From contig NC_081408.1 in the NCBI RefSeq assembly GCF_030272615.1, forward strand, positions 405,485,389 to 405,549,388: 64,000 bases of DNA, in the 5' to 3' direction. This stretch comes from Cryptomeria japonica. Its lineage: Eukaryota > Streptophyta > Pinopsida > Cupressales > Cupressaceae. The position numbers were made by a program, and so were the translations under genes. The notes under the pieces were generated by a model. That model ran no database searches, was not told where the DNA came from, and worked only from the letters and a program-made list of their open reading frames with translations. This document shows, piece after piece, positions 11,201-22,288 of the stretch (position 1 is the stretch's first letter; each line of letters opens with the position of its first letter).

Positions 11201-11415
11201 ATAAACTTGGTCCAAGATTGGATAGTCTATTAACACACCAGAATGAACTATCCAAGGCAACAATTCAAGGAGTAAGATCACCGGAACAACAAATGCATTA
11301 TCTTACCAAGATGATCAGGAAGACAAAGACAATAATTTTTGACAGTACAAAATTCCTGCAGGGTCTTAACTTAGTTTTGGCGGATATTTTTCAGATTGTA
11401 CATAACCGACTATAG
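8228..11415 (+). pseudogene. N1 ORF2: long conserved protein of unknown function (broken)
   Basis: The start MASSSSIPEFIANPTIVE is shared with N2 almost residue for residue. The N-terminal third (about 360 residues) is globular-looking, with EDPRAYIHYNIEDLG, TGLPS, KGTFKFGNLIICLMLYF and MEVVRPRTVWVTEMGYEVD. A Lys/Pro-rich linker follows (KKRKSSPAPAPSPKKTK, about 9570-9700), resembling a nuclear localisation signal. The C-terminal half is acidic and helical, with a long coiled coil ending in GLNLVLADIFQIV. Stops at 8567 and 9071 and frameshifts near 9335 and 10850 break it. I do not recognise the family. The size, about 1060 codons, and its retention in three elements argue for a real function in the element cycle. 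Confidence 0.75.
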
Positions 11416-11436
11416 GTGTATAGGTGTCATTGATGT

Positions 11437-11590
11437 CAAAGGGGGAGTGGTATAGTGAGAAATGTACAGAGTAACGGATGGTGACAAGTGAACAAAAGGA
11501 GATCATTTGCTCAGGGGGAGCACTTTCAGTTTTGGATTTCAGTTTTTGATTTTTCTCATGAGTATTGCCATCAATGCCAAAGGGGGAGAT
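11437..11590 (+). other. N1 polypurine tract region with three G-rich tracts
   Basis: The PPT CCAAAGGGGGAGAT ends at 11590, directly before the 3' LTR. Two further purine tracts lie upstream: CAAAGGGGGAG at 11437-11447 and GCTCAGGGGGAG near 11510. Comparable triplets occur at the 3' ends of N2, N3 and C1. AATGCCAA (11573-11580) and TTGGCATT (11593-11600) could pair and place the PPT in a loop. Confidence 0.75.
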
Positions 11591-12517
11591 TGTTGGCATT
11601 ATACACTCAAATGAGAAAGGTTGATGTTGTCATTGATGGAAAAAAAGTGGCAACAGGGTTCAAAGAGGCTTCACAGGTTCAACCGGCAACAGACTTCACC
11701 TACCAACATCGATAGATACAACAAGTCTTATTCACATCGGCATCCAGTTTACACCAGCAACAGATCATACCGACATCCAAAGATGACTTGGCAATAATAA
11801 TATTTATGTAATGTAAATTGTAATTGTATGGCCAACATGATGTATTGTAAAGACTCGTATATGTATGAGATCTTGTAGGTCATTTGAAAAGAAGTAGGTA
11901 ATAAAATGTGTGTATGTAAGCGGTATATGTGATAAGATAGGGATATGATACCGGATAATTGTATATGCACTTTGATGTGTTTATCTTGAGAGAAAATAAG
12001 AAGCAGAGCAGAGCGAAGACTATTCTGTGTAAGTAGAATCATTTACAAGAAAGGTTTTTGATAGAGTTATCAGACAGAGCTTAAACCGGTACTGAATCTA
12101 GCATTCCAGATGCTATTTTGAAACAGTACATTGTTATTAGATTTAACCATCCAATTGTGTAGTCAGTGGGACTCCTTTTTTGTTGTTGAGTAGTGAGCTC
12201 TAGGTAGTTGGCCTTCCTGCATATGTAGGCCCCTATTATACTAAGTAATATTTATTCATATTGGCCAGTGAGTAAATATTGTGGGTCATAAATCCCACTG
12301 AGGTTTTTCCCTTACTGGGTTTCCTCGCCAAAATATTTGTGTTATGGTGTGCATTGATGTTGATTCTTTTGTTTCTCTTTACTGCATTATTGTTTTCTTA
12401 CTGGTATATTAATTTCAATTATAGTATTACAAACAAGTTTAAATCTTTCATCTATCGGTCAGACACTGATTCACCCCCCCCCTCTCAGTGTCTTTCGGAT
12501 TAACCAAGTATCTAACA
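11591..12517 (+). repeat. N1 3' LTR
   Basis: It aligns with 5812-6737 along its full length, with scattered substitutions and small indels. It begins TGTTGGCATT and ends TCTAACA. The C-run of the CCCCC...TCTCAG motif is longer here than in the 5' LTR (12474-12483). Confidence 0.93.
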
Positions 12518-13323
12518 TCTGAACCCTATGTTCTATTTGAGTTATGCCAAAACTAAAAAGGCAATTTTGTAACCTCTTTTGAGAATCTTCTCTCTTTTTT
12601 CTCTTAGAGAATTTTATTTTCTTGCAACTTTAAATTTACCTTTCCTTTACATCAATTAAACTAGTTTGGTTTACCTCTTTCCAACTTTATTTACCTTGTG
12701 CAAATTTGCTTTGCCTTTGTTATGAATTTATTTTCTTATTAGTTTTGTCTGATTTGTATGTTGTATCAACTCTTCTTATAGGAACTATCCATGGATGTTT
12801 TAGTCCCTCTCAGTTCTTCATTAAGCTTTGACCTCATATACGTCTTATGAGCTAATTAAGAATAGGAAACTATGTATGATTTGGGGTTGCTTCATTGATG
12901 TTTTTTGTAGTTATAGGTAGGGATAAGTATCATTTCAATCTAGGTGCATCATGTCATTTTTCCTTCTAGCTTTATCCCTCTCAGATCATTAGAATAGGTT
13001 TTACAAGTGTTGGGTTAGTTCAACACTGCACTTTGATTGATAAGGAAGTCAACCTTCTTCAGAGATTCAACCTCATATTGCACAAGGTCCCACACTTGAA
13101 GGTTGTTTCCATGTTTCACAAGTGTTCAACAAGGGTGAAAATTTTTGTGACAACAAATTTTTGTGTTGAAGAAATGTGAGATTGAAAGAATCCAGTTGAT
13201 GTGCAAGTGTTGTGTTGCAGATTGTTACTGGAAGTAGTTCCGACAGAGAAGACTATGTTTCAAGTGGTGGATTCTCTTTTATCTCTCTCTCTTCAGCAGT
13301 GAGCCTTTTTTTGGGTTAGTGAG
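12518..13323 (+). other. Remnant LTR-like DNA between N1 and N2
   Basis: There is no gene in this stretch. The first part is T-rich (GAGAATCTTCTCTCTTTTTT) and probably continues the G1 LTR interrupted by N1. The last part (CAGCAGTGAGCC...GTTAGTGAG) continues beyond N2 at 21513, where a copia-type LTR end is visible. The join between the two old sequences cannot be placed. Confidence 0.4.
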
Positions 13324-14127
13324 TGTTAGGATTCCCACAGATACTGAGAGGGGGGGGGTGAATCAGTATCTGATCAGTTAGAGAAATTTCTTAACTTAAA
13401 ACATGTTGAGCATATTAATACTGTATACCAATAAACATAAAGTAATGCAATAAATAGAGATAACAACAACCACATGAAAAGCACACCATAACACAATATT
13501 TTAACGAGGAAAACCAGTGTGGGAAAAACCTCGGTGGGATTTGTGACCCACAATATTCACTTACTGGCAAATAAGAGAATATTACTGCTACAATAGGGGC
13601 CTGCACATGCAGGAAGGCCAAGTTCCTAGAGCTCACTACTCAAATGGAAAATAAGAAGTCTCACTGACTTACAAAATGGATTATATAAATCTAGTGTCTT
13701 GTACTGCTTCAAAATAGCATCTATAATGCCAGATCTAGTACAGGTTTCTGCTCTGCTTCTTACATAAACCCTTAACCTATAATTTGCATAATAGGTCTGC
13801 CTTATTTCACCTATTTATTTTCTTTCATGTGTCACAAAATGTTCTACAATGATCTCTCTTATATAAGAGTAATTTTACAACTTGCCAAGTCGGCTTACAA
13901 TGATTTTACATTAATAAACAAAATATATTACAACAAAAATCCTATCGGCCTCTATGCCTGTATGCTTCCTTTCACTGCCGGTGCTGGTGATCTGAGTGCC
14001 AGTGTAGAGTTTGATCTTGCTAGTGCCAGTGGAATGCCTTGCTAGTGTCATGAGATTGTAAGGCTTCCATCAATGACAAAACCTTCAATCACCTACAATG
14101 TCTCATTTGAGTGTGCATTTGCCAACA
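13324..14127 (-). repeat. N2 3' LTR
   Basis: It matches 20713-21512. On the plus strand it starts TGTTAGGATTCCC followed by a G-run (GAGAGGGGGGGGG at about 13347-13359), and contains GGGAAAAACCTCGGTGGGAT near 13521. The short frame 13827-14045 is repeated in the other LTR and is not a gene. Confidence 0.93.
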
Positions 14128-14141
14128 ATCTCCCCCTTTGG
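14128..14141 (-). other. N2 polypurine tract
   Basis: The minus strand reads CCAAAGGGGGAGAT directly before the 3' LTR. It is identical, with its upstream neighbour TTGCCATCAATG, to the tracts of N1, N3 and C1. Two more G-rich tracts lie upstream on the minus strand, at about 14212-14219 and 14271-14280. Confidence 0.85.
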
Positions 14142-14873
14142 CATTGATGGCAACACTCATGAGAAAATTCAAAAAGTGTAGTCCAAAAATATGTTACAAA
14201 AAATGTGTGAACTCCCCCTGAGCAGATGAGTCTTTAGCTAATTATTTTCTCATACCACTACTCCCCCTTTGGCATCAATGACAAAGGTTGTCAAAGTGTC
14301 AATAGAGTATGGTTTCCTGTCTCAACCTTGTAGCCGGGTGGTTACAATTTGAAAAAGATTCGCCAAAACCAAATTTAGGCTTTCAAGAAACTTTTTACTA
14401 TCTTTTATTGTTGCCTTTGTTCTTTGAACTGTACCGGTGAGGTGTTGCATTTGCTCTGCTGGTGTTTTCTATCCTTGAACTAATGCATTAGATATTTCTT
14501 TCCTTAAACCTGCAAGGTAGTCCAACTTTGGACTTAATCTCCATTTCAGATCCTTAGCCTTACTTTTTATTTTCTCCTTTTCTCTTTCTAGATTTAGTAA
14601 CTCTTCCTCAAAACCTGTTATCTTTTGCTCAAAAATTGATAATGAATCTGATGAATTAATAAAATTGTCAGCTAGCTTATTAATTTCCTCTTGTATCTTG
14701 TTCATTTTCTTGTCTATGTCAACTGTCAAAAAGTTTGTCTTACAAGTGTCTCTGTACAAAGTTTTGAACTCCTTAAGTGTGCTGCACAGTTTTGGTAGAA
14801 GTGTGTCAAACTGCCTTGTATACTTCTTTATTTGTTCCTCAAAGAATTTTTCTTTTTCTTTTTCTAACCTCTC

Positions 14874-15318
14874 TTTGAATGCTTCTTCTTTTATTTTCTC
14901 AACCGTCACTGTGTTGTCAGTAATATACTTAGACAAAGTGTCGAGTTGACTCAAAGAATCCTTATTATCTACATTGCATTTTGGAGCTATCATCTTCAAA
15001 ATTGGAATTGTGTCATCTATAGCTTTATATGCCTATCAACTATAATCTATTATTCTCTTTATAGAATCTAAAAGAACTTCAGTTACATTTGTTGATTTAG
15101 CTCCTGCATTTGAAGGGTCAACACTCTGAATTCCGCCAGTGGGAGCAATATCCTTGCTTGTAGTGACCTCTGGTAGGTCAGTCTGTGTTTCCATTTCCTT
15201 AAGAAAAGGTTTTTGTTGTTCTTCTGTTGCCGGTGGCACTGTTTCCACATGAACCTATTGCTGAGAGGGATCTTGTTGCTCTATGTTACCATTTGTCAGT
15301 TTTCCTTGTGTGTTATCT
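14874..15318 (-). repeat. 445-bp direct repeat inside N2 ORF2, copy 1
   Basis: This segment recurs at 16541-16985 with, by my reading, six single-base differences and no indel. It encodes the part of ORF2 from VHVETVPPA to about KIKEEAFK. This copy is continuous with the downstream part of ORF2. Confidence 0.92.
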
Positions 15319-16540
15319 GTAGCTAGGAAATCGGAAATCATCAAAGCAAAGGTCAAATTAAGCTCAATCACAAAAGCAGATTGCAATGATCAATCCTAAC
15401 ACACTCAATAAAGACATGAAAATGAAACATTCAAAACTAAAGAATAAGCAAACCAGATGCAGATTTGAATGCTTCCTTCATGCGGCTCCATTGTCCTTCT
15501 TTCTTCTCCAAATAGCTTTGTTGTGGATCTCACCTACTAGTGCATGATCATGATATGAAAGCAAGTAGACAAGATGATTTCTCAAGAGTACTCGAAGCGT
15601 GATTGATTCGACAAAGTAATTCAAAACAAACGATTATTAGATGGGGATCCGGGGCCTTGATTGAAGAAAATCATCCAATTTATAGAAAAATTGAAGAAAT
15701 GATCAAATTAGCATGATAATGATTCAAATGGAAATTGCAAATCAATATGACAAATTATGACAAATTATGCACTTTCTATGCAAAATTGATTGATTGATGA
15801 TTATGACAAAATTATGACAAATTGCTATGCAAGGATTTATGACAAGATTTTGAAATAGAAATAGACATTTAGGAATTTAGGAGAAATTAGAAAATTAAGT
15901 TAGAAATGATGACTTGGAAATTAGGAAATTGATGCAAATTAGGTAAATTAATTAATAATTTCTCATTAATTAATTAATTTACAAAAATAGGAGGAATTAA
16001 TTAGCCAATTAAATAAACATTTAATTGTGACAAGAAGACTTAGGATAAATAAATAAATTATTTAACCTAGAGGGAAAATGGAGAGAAAATGACAAACAAG
16101 GTTAAATTAGAAATGCAAGGATGACAATTAGGTCTTGATATAAAATTGATTTGATGTCGATTTGACCATGATTTTGAATTGATTTGATTGATAAATAATT
16201 GAGATTGATTGACAAATTGACCAATATTGATAAAGAGACCAAATTGATATGCGCCAATTGACATGATTGAAGAGGACAAGGATCAATGACGAATCGATCG
16301 TAAAATGACGAGATTGATAAGGACGAGGATCGATGACAAATCGATCTCAAAATGATAAGATTGATAAGAGGACAAAACCCTAATTCAAAAGCGATAAAAA
16401 TGAGGAATGCAGAAGAGGGACTCGATGCTCGCAAATGATAAAAACCAAGTGTGTGACATAGGAGAAATGTTAATGCGATGCAAAAACCTAAAATGAAGCA
16501 ATGTGCAAATGTTAAAGTATGATCCCGCAAGCGTTGACCA
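15319..16540. other. 1222-bp insert within N2 ORF2
   Basis: This unique AT-rich sequence sits between the two 445-bp repeats and is absent from N1 at the equivalent place. It contains runs of AATTAATTAATT and repeated GATTGAT words but no supported gene. The minus-strand frame 16102-16530 is hydrophobic and without recognisable similarity. On the minus strand it begins TGGTCAACGCTTGCGGGATC. I see no terminal repeats of its own. Confidence 0.7.
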
Positions 16541-16985
16541 TTTGAATGCTTCTTCTTTTATTTTCTCAACCGTCACTGTGTTGTCAGTAATATACTTAGA
16601 CAAAGTGTCGAGTTGACTCAAAGAATCCTTATTATCTACATTGCATTTTGGAGCTATCATCTTCAAAATTGGAATTGTGTCATCTATAGCTTTATATGCC
16701 TATGAACTATAATCTATTATTCTCTTTATAGAATCTAAAAGAACTTCAGTTACATTTGTTGATTTAGCTCCTACATTTGAAGGGTCAACACTCTGAATTC
16801 CGCCAGTGGGAACAATATCCTTGCTTGTAGTGACCTCTGGTAGGTCAGTCTGTGTTTCCATTTCCTTAAGCAAAGGTTTTTGTTGTTCTTCTATTGCCGG
16901 TGGCACTGTTTCCACATGAACCTATTGCTGAGAGGGATCCTGTTGCTCTATGTTACCATTTGTCAGTTTTCCTTGTGTGTTATCT
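16541..16985 (-). repeat. 445-bp direct repeat inside N2 ORF2, copy 2
   Basis: This is the partner of 14874-15318. It is continuous with the upstream part of ORF2, so the ancestral ORF crossed from here directly into 14873. The arrangement looks like an insertion with a 445-bp duplication, far longer than any integrase target duplication. Confidence 0.92.
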
Positions 16986-19528
16986 ATTTCATTATTTACC
17001 GGTGGCTCACTAGCCATATTTGTCTTACCGGTTGTGTCCTTGTCTATCATAATGTTGAATTTTTGAGTATCAACATCAACTGTGTATAGTACCTCAGAAT
17101 TAGGATTTGTATCCTCTTGTGATACATCCATACTCTCACCAGCCGGTTGATCTTTAGTTGTTGTTACCGGTGGAGTAACCAGAGGTGGTGGGGATAAATT
17201 ATCTCTTATTTTGATGCTTGGAGGTCCACCGGCCTTTCCTTTTCCCTTATCCTTGTCTTTCTGATATACCTTGATTGGTTTAGGGTTTCTATTCTCTTCC
17301 TGTTTTTCTTTCTCAACAAGGAATATATCCCATGCATTTTAGGTTTCTTTTGTAACCTCATTTACTCTTCCAACCATTAGTGCAATATGTCGGTGTGTAG
17401 TAGAGAATACTGACCAGTTAACCTCTGCAATTAGATCATCTATTTCTTTCAGAGAGTTGATTGGGTAGACAACAAGTAATTTTTCAACTTTTATTTTCTT
17501 GTCAAGCTCTACAACAGCTTGTCTTCTTGCTTCCAGTCTCTTGAATAGTTCATCTGGTAGTTCATCTACAACTTGCATCAAGAACTTGTAGATATCCAAG
17601 TGTAAATAACACTATTTTCAACCTTTTCTTTATCATCAACTGATAGTGAGTCATATAGTTTGTTGATGTTTTTAAGTTTTCCTTCTTCTGTGATTTCATC
17701 CAATAGTCTGTCAATCGGAGTAATATTTTGTTGAGTCCTTTTCTTTGGTGTCAACTTCTTCTTCTTAGGAGTAGACTTCTTGACCGGGGGCCTCACTGCC
17801 TGTTGCTTTTGCCTGGTTCTTCTAGGTGAAGGAGTGGATACCGGTGAAGTTTCCCTTTTCCTTAAAAATCTTTTAAATGCTGCAGGCATATCACTCTCTA
17901 AAGAAGTAGCTACCGGTGAAAGGTGAATTTCAGGCTGCAGTGCTTCTAACTCATCTTCAGTGATGCCAGTTTTCTTGAGTACATCTTCCTTTATAGCCTT
18001 TTCCCGTCGGATCCCCTTCTTACTGTTGCCTCAACCTTCTTTACATTTTTCTTTGATTGGATCTATTTTTCAATGGTTTCAGCACTACTAAATACCTCTT
18101 CCTTAGGTTCCTTGGGTGCTTGCAAAAGGGCTTTTGCATATGTTTCAATGATGTGGTCATCAGTCTCATAACCCATTTCAGTAACCGAAATTGTTCTTGG
18201 GATAACTACTTCCATCCATATCTCATCCTTCTTGATGAAAAAACATATCTCATCCTTGTATTTATTTACAATTTCCTGTGACAGTCTGACTCTAGCATTC
18301 ATCCGGGCCTTCAATGCTAGAAAATACTCATTGATATTCTTCTCTTTGTTTTCACCCATATTGTTTAATAAGTCAGATAACTATTTCCCTACCGGTATGT
18401 CAAATCCAAGGTTCTTGTTGCCTATACCGGACACCTATTTTGTTATATGTAGCATTAAACATACAAGTAAATTGCCAAACTTAAATGTCTATTTCTTATC
18501 CTTCTTGATCTTTCCTAAATTGTCAATAAGTTCATCCTTTAACCATTCACATACATCAATTTTCACATTATCTTTAACCATATCATGAGCACTTTTTATG
18601 CATAAGTAGGAAACTGAGTTAAGTCTGTTTGCATGAGTTGTTTTGTAACCTAGAATCATGCTAATGAATCTCACATTTATGTCAGTTACATCATTCACCC
18701 TTAAAGACCTTTTGTCAGATGTTGCACCTGTTAGGTTCATTACCAGGTCATTTGAGACCTTCTTTGTCTTGTTTGGTCTGTTACTAGTGGAAGGTAACCC
18801 TGTTATAGCTTTCACAGTTTCCTTGGTAATTTTATGAACCGAATCTAGCTAAAAGAATGCACCATGTACCTTGCTCAATACTATCCTAATAACTTCCTTA
18901 GGGAAATCCGGAATGCTGAGGATTTCAGTGAATCCTAGGGTTTCAATAATTTTGTGTTTAGGTTTCACATTACCAGAATCATCACATATAACAATTTTGT
19001 ACATGTTCTTGATTTCCTTATCACCTAATTCTTCTATATGGCAATGGATGTACATTCTAGGGTCTTCTGCAAAAACAACTCCTTTGGGGATTTGGGAAAA
19101 TGCACCAACATTATCATCCTTTTCAGCTATCTCAGGAACTAGCTGAAATACGGGCCTAGGGCATTTGATTACCTCGACTATAGTAGGGTTTGCTATGAAT
19201 TCAGGTATAGAAGAGGATGCCATGATTATAAATACATGTTTCTGCCTTTGGAAAGATTGATTGCTGAAATGCTTTGCCTCTTTTCTCGAAATGCCTTAGC
19301 TCTAGAAATTTCACGCTCTTTGAATGTTTGAATGCTCGGTGAATTAAAATGGAGCCAAAATCACTAATTTATAATGTTAATTTTCCAACTACCACATTTA
19401 ATGCATGTCGGTTAAGTAGCCACTTAACTTTATTTGCCGGTATAGAAGTGATTTCTACTTCTCACCATCAACTGAGGGAATAATAGCATATTTTACATTT
19501 GATTTCTAAACCCTCAAAGGAATTTTCT

Positions 19529-20641
19529 TCAATTAGATGAAGAGACTCTTGCTGGTGGAGTGTTGCTAGGTTCTACCGGTGGAGGAGTATTCCCAACACC
19601 ATTTAGGTCAGACTTTCTAATCCATTGTTTTGAGAATTCTTGCTTAACTTCTTCAACTTTTTCTTTTCCTTTCAAATTGGAACCTTTGTTGTCTACCGGT
19701 GACGCCTTACTTCGGCAAAATTTTGCAATATGTTCAATCTTGTTACTAGCATAACAAGTCACATTATTTTTCTGAATAGCCTTCCCATAACCTATGCCGG
19801 TTTGTGTTCTACTTTGATTAGATAAGTGTCCAAATCTTCCACAAACATAACATCTTACATTCATTCTGTGATTTTCAGAGTTATGACCAATTTTGTTGCA
19901 TTTTGAACATTGACCGGTGGGTGCATTGGTATTCTGATTACTTCTAGATCTACATTGATTTTCTCTATGACCATACTTGTTACAGTTAAAGCATTTGCCA
20001 TTGAATTTATAAGCAATAGGTTGTCTTACCGGTTTGCTATGATCCTGTGTGTTTGCAATACCAGAGCTTTCTCCAACTTCAAAGCCAATTCCACAAGTGT
20101 CACCTTTAGGTTTTCAATTCTTCAGAAAGTTACCAAGTTCTTCTGAGCTTTTCTTGAATTTCTCTTTATGCTGATTTGCAGTATCTAGTTCTCTTTCTAA
20201 GACTTCTTTCTGCCTCATCAGTTCATTTGAGTCATTCTATGTGTGCATCAGATCTGTCTTCAACAAATCATTTTCATAGCTAAGTCTTGTGTTTTCATTT
20301 GCAGCATCACTTAGTCTTCTAGTCAAATCTTCTTCATTCTTCTTCATATCTTCAATTTCCTTACAAAATCTCATAGTCATGTCCTGCATCTCATTCTTTG
20401 TTGTCATGTTCTCTTGCTTCAGCTTGTTTATCATATCATTAAGAGTTTCCTTTTCATCATTCTCAAATTGCATCTTTTCACAAAGTTCTCTTCTCTTGTT
20501 TTTTGCAATAGTAAGATTTTCTTGAAGTGCTTGAATAATATCCTGAGCTTATTTTAGATCATCTTCAAGTTTGATATTTTTCAATTTTTCTCCATCATAG
20601 TCTGAGAGAGCTGCTTCAAGTTGCTTCATCAAGTTTTCCAT
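19529..20641 (-). pseudogene. N2 ORF1: gag-like coiled-coil and CCHC protein (broken)
   Basis: The start is ATG at 20641 (MENLMKQLEAALSDYDGEK), about 60 bases after the PBS. The N-terminal part is a long coiled coil (LTRRLSDAANENTRLSYEND). Zinc-knuckle segments follow: CFNCNKYGHRENQC intact, CSKCNKIGHNSENH with the last Cys lost, CYVCGRFGHLSNQS with the last Cys lost, and CYASNKIEHIAKFC degraded. The tail is KGKEKVEEVKQEFSKQWIRK. Stops lie near 20550, 20236 and 20115. It is clearly homologous to N1 ORF1 (KGKEKVNEIKQEFFKQWVKK). Confidence 0.85.
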
Positions 20642-20698
20642 CTCTACCGGTGTCAAGATCTTCCTCAAGTTGTTAGGCTTCTGAAAATAGAGGACCAG

Positions 20699-20710
20699 GC
20701 TCTGATACCA
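20699..20710 (-). other. N2 primer-binding site
   Basis: The minus strand reads TGGTATCAGAGC, two bases from the 5' LTR end. Identical to the N1 PBS. Confidence 0.92.
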
Positions 20711-20712
20711 AT

Positions 20713-21512
20713 TGTTAGGATTCCCATAGATAGTGAGAGGGGGGGTGAATCAGTATATGACTGGTTAGAGAAATTTCTTAACTTAAAACATGTTGAACAT
20801 ATTAATACTGTATACCGGTAAATAGAAAGTAATACAATAAACAGAGATGACAACAACCACATGAAAAGCACACCATAACACAATATTTTAATGAGGAAAC
20901 CCAGTGTGGGAAAAACCTCGGTGGGATTTGTGACCCACAATATTCACTTACTGGCCAATAAGAGAATATTACTGCTACAATAGGGGCCTGCACATGTAGG
21001 AAGGCCAAGTGCCTAGAGCTCACTGCTCAAATACAAAATAGGAAGTCTCACTGACTTACAAAATGAATTATATAAATCTAGTGTCTTGTACTGCTTCAAA
21101 ATAGCATCTATAATGCTAGATCCAGTACCGGTTTCTGCTCTGCTTCTTACATAAACTCTTAACCTATAATTCGCATAATAGGTCTTCCTTATTTCGCCTA
21201 TTTTTTTTTTCATGTGTCACAAAATGTTCTACAATGATCTCTCTTATATAAGAGTCATTTTACAACTTTCCAAGTCGGCTTACAATAATTTTACAATAAT
21301 AAACAAAATATATTACAACAAAAATCCCGTCGGCCTCTGTGCCGGTATGCTTCCTTTCACTGTCGGTGTCAGTGGTTTGAGTGCCAGTGTAGAGTCTGAT
21401 CTTGCTAGTGCTAGTGGAATGCCTTGCCGGTGTCATGAGATTGTAAGGTTGCCATCAATGACAAAACCTTCAATCACCTACAATGTCTCATTGGAGTGTG
21501 CATTTGCCAACA
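20713..21512 (-). repeat. N2 5' LTR
   Basis: It matches 13324-14127 with scattered substitutions. The G-run near 20740 is shorter here than in the other LTR. On the minus strand it begins TGTTGGCAAATGCACACTC. Confidence 0.93.
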
Positions 21513-22288
21513 GTGAGCCCTTTGACAGCGAGCCTTTCTCGGTAGTGAGTCATCCTTTGTAAAAATAATCTTAACCTATGTTTCTATATTGAGAATTAGA
21601 ATTCTCAGTGGTTTTTCCCTTCTTGGGTTTTCCACGTATATTTTGGTGTTCTATGTGTCTGATCTGTTATGTTCACATGCTTTCATGCTTTATCTGGTTT
21701 GATTAATTATTCTAATTATTCCAAAACTATGAATAAGAGTTTAAGGAAATTTTTTATCGTCAACTAATTCACCCCCCCTCTCAATTGCCCGGATATTCAT
21801 CAAAATGCTCCTCAATTGAATCAAATTTTGACCAATTAAATCATGAATTGAGGGGGGTTTGGTGGTGGAGAGTTTGGTGATTGTGGAGGTTGTGGGTTTT
21901 CATTGTTGTTAGCCATATTACCTGATTGAAGTTGAAAATTTATATAATTAATAAATTTTCAACAACAAAGTGTATTTCAAATAAAAAGCTAATTTATAAC
22001 AAAAAAATGGAAAAACAAATTAAAAAATGCAAATCAATGATAAAAAATGAAGGAATACAAAAAAAAATCCATACCTAATGCTAGTAAATGATTAAAATTT
22101 ATAGTAGAAATCAAATATCAAATATCAGATTGCTAGACACCATCAAAATCAAGTTCACCATGGGTGAAAATGACCCTCTACAGACATTGTTCAAGTATAT
22201 AATACTCATAGGTATTGGATATTTGATACCTTTTTTAACGTTTCCATCTATTAATATATAATAATATATATTAACAATATATATTTCT
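21513..22288 (+). other. Copia-type LTR remnant and AT-rich DNA
   Basis: GTTTTTCCCTTCTTGGGTTT near 21612 and AATTCACCCCCCCTCTCAAT near 21768 are the LTR motifs seen in N1-N3 and C1, here on the plus strand. The remnant therefore looks like the end of an older LTR into which N2 inserted. On the minus strand a short frame starts at 21916 (MANNNENPQPPQSPNSPPP) and stops after about 25 codons; it may be the N-terminus of another lost coding sequence. The rest is AT-rich, ending in TA-rich DNA. Confidence 0.45.

Larger units (their letters stand above)
5812..12517 (+). mobile_element. Non-autonomous LTR element N1 (no pol)
   Basis: It has LTRs of 926 and 927 bp, both TGTTGGCATT...TCTAACA. The flanks are TCTAA (5807-5811) and TCTGA (12518-12522), a target duplication with one mismatch. 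A tRNA-Met type PBS follows the 5' LTR and a purine tract precedes the 3' LTR. Inside are two ORFs: a gag-like coiled-coil and zinc-knuckle protein, and a long protein of unknown function. I find no protease, RT, RNase H or integrase motif in either strand. The layout is that of a TR-GAG or LARD-like element with an added conserved ORF. It interrupts the putative LTR of G1. Confidence 0.88.
14322..19223 (-). pseudogene. N2 ORF2: long conserved protein of unknown function (broken)
   Basis: The start is ATG at 19223 (MASSSIPEFIANPTIVE). Conserved blocks are EDPRMYIHCHIEELG, TGLPS, TFKFGNLLVCLML, MEVVIPRTISVTEMGYETD, a Lys-rich linker (KKSTPKKKKLTPKKR, about 17760-17790), a DVLLDSIK-like block, and a C-terminal coiled coil ending SLNLVLANLFQIV just before the stop at 14322. 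Stops and frameshifts break it, and the interval 15319-16985 is an insertion plus duplication. Order and spacing of blocks match N1. Function unknown; it could be a second structural or nucleic-acid-binding protein of the particle. Confidence 0.75.
13324..21512 (-). mobile_element. Non-autonomous LTR element N2 (no pol)
   Basis: It is flanked by a perfect 5-bp target duplication, GTGAG at 13319-13323 and 21513-21517. The LTRs are 804 and 800 bp (TGTTAGGATT...GCCAACA on the plus strand). Read on the minus strand, the order is 5' LTR (20713-21512), PBS, ORF1, spacer, ORF2, PPT, 3' LTR (13324-14127). It carries the same two ORFs as N1 and no pol. Inside ORF2 it holds a 1222-bp insert bracketed by 445-bp direct repeats. 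Confidence 0.93.

Noticed and set aside
13827-14045. Open frame starting MCHKMFYNDLSYI, repeated at 21212-21562
   Set aside because: Both copies lie in the two LTRs of N2. The repetition reflects the LTR pair, not a gene family.
16102-16530. 142-codon minus-strand hydrophobic frame in the N2 insert
   Set aside because: The segment is AT-rich and repetitive, and the frame has no homology or start context I trust. An overlapping frame at 16067-16279 is equally open.
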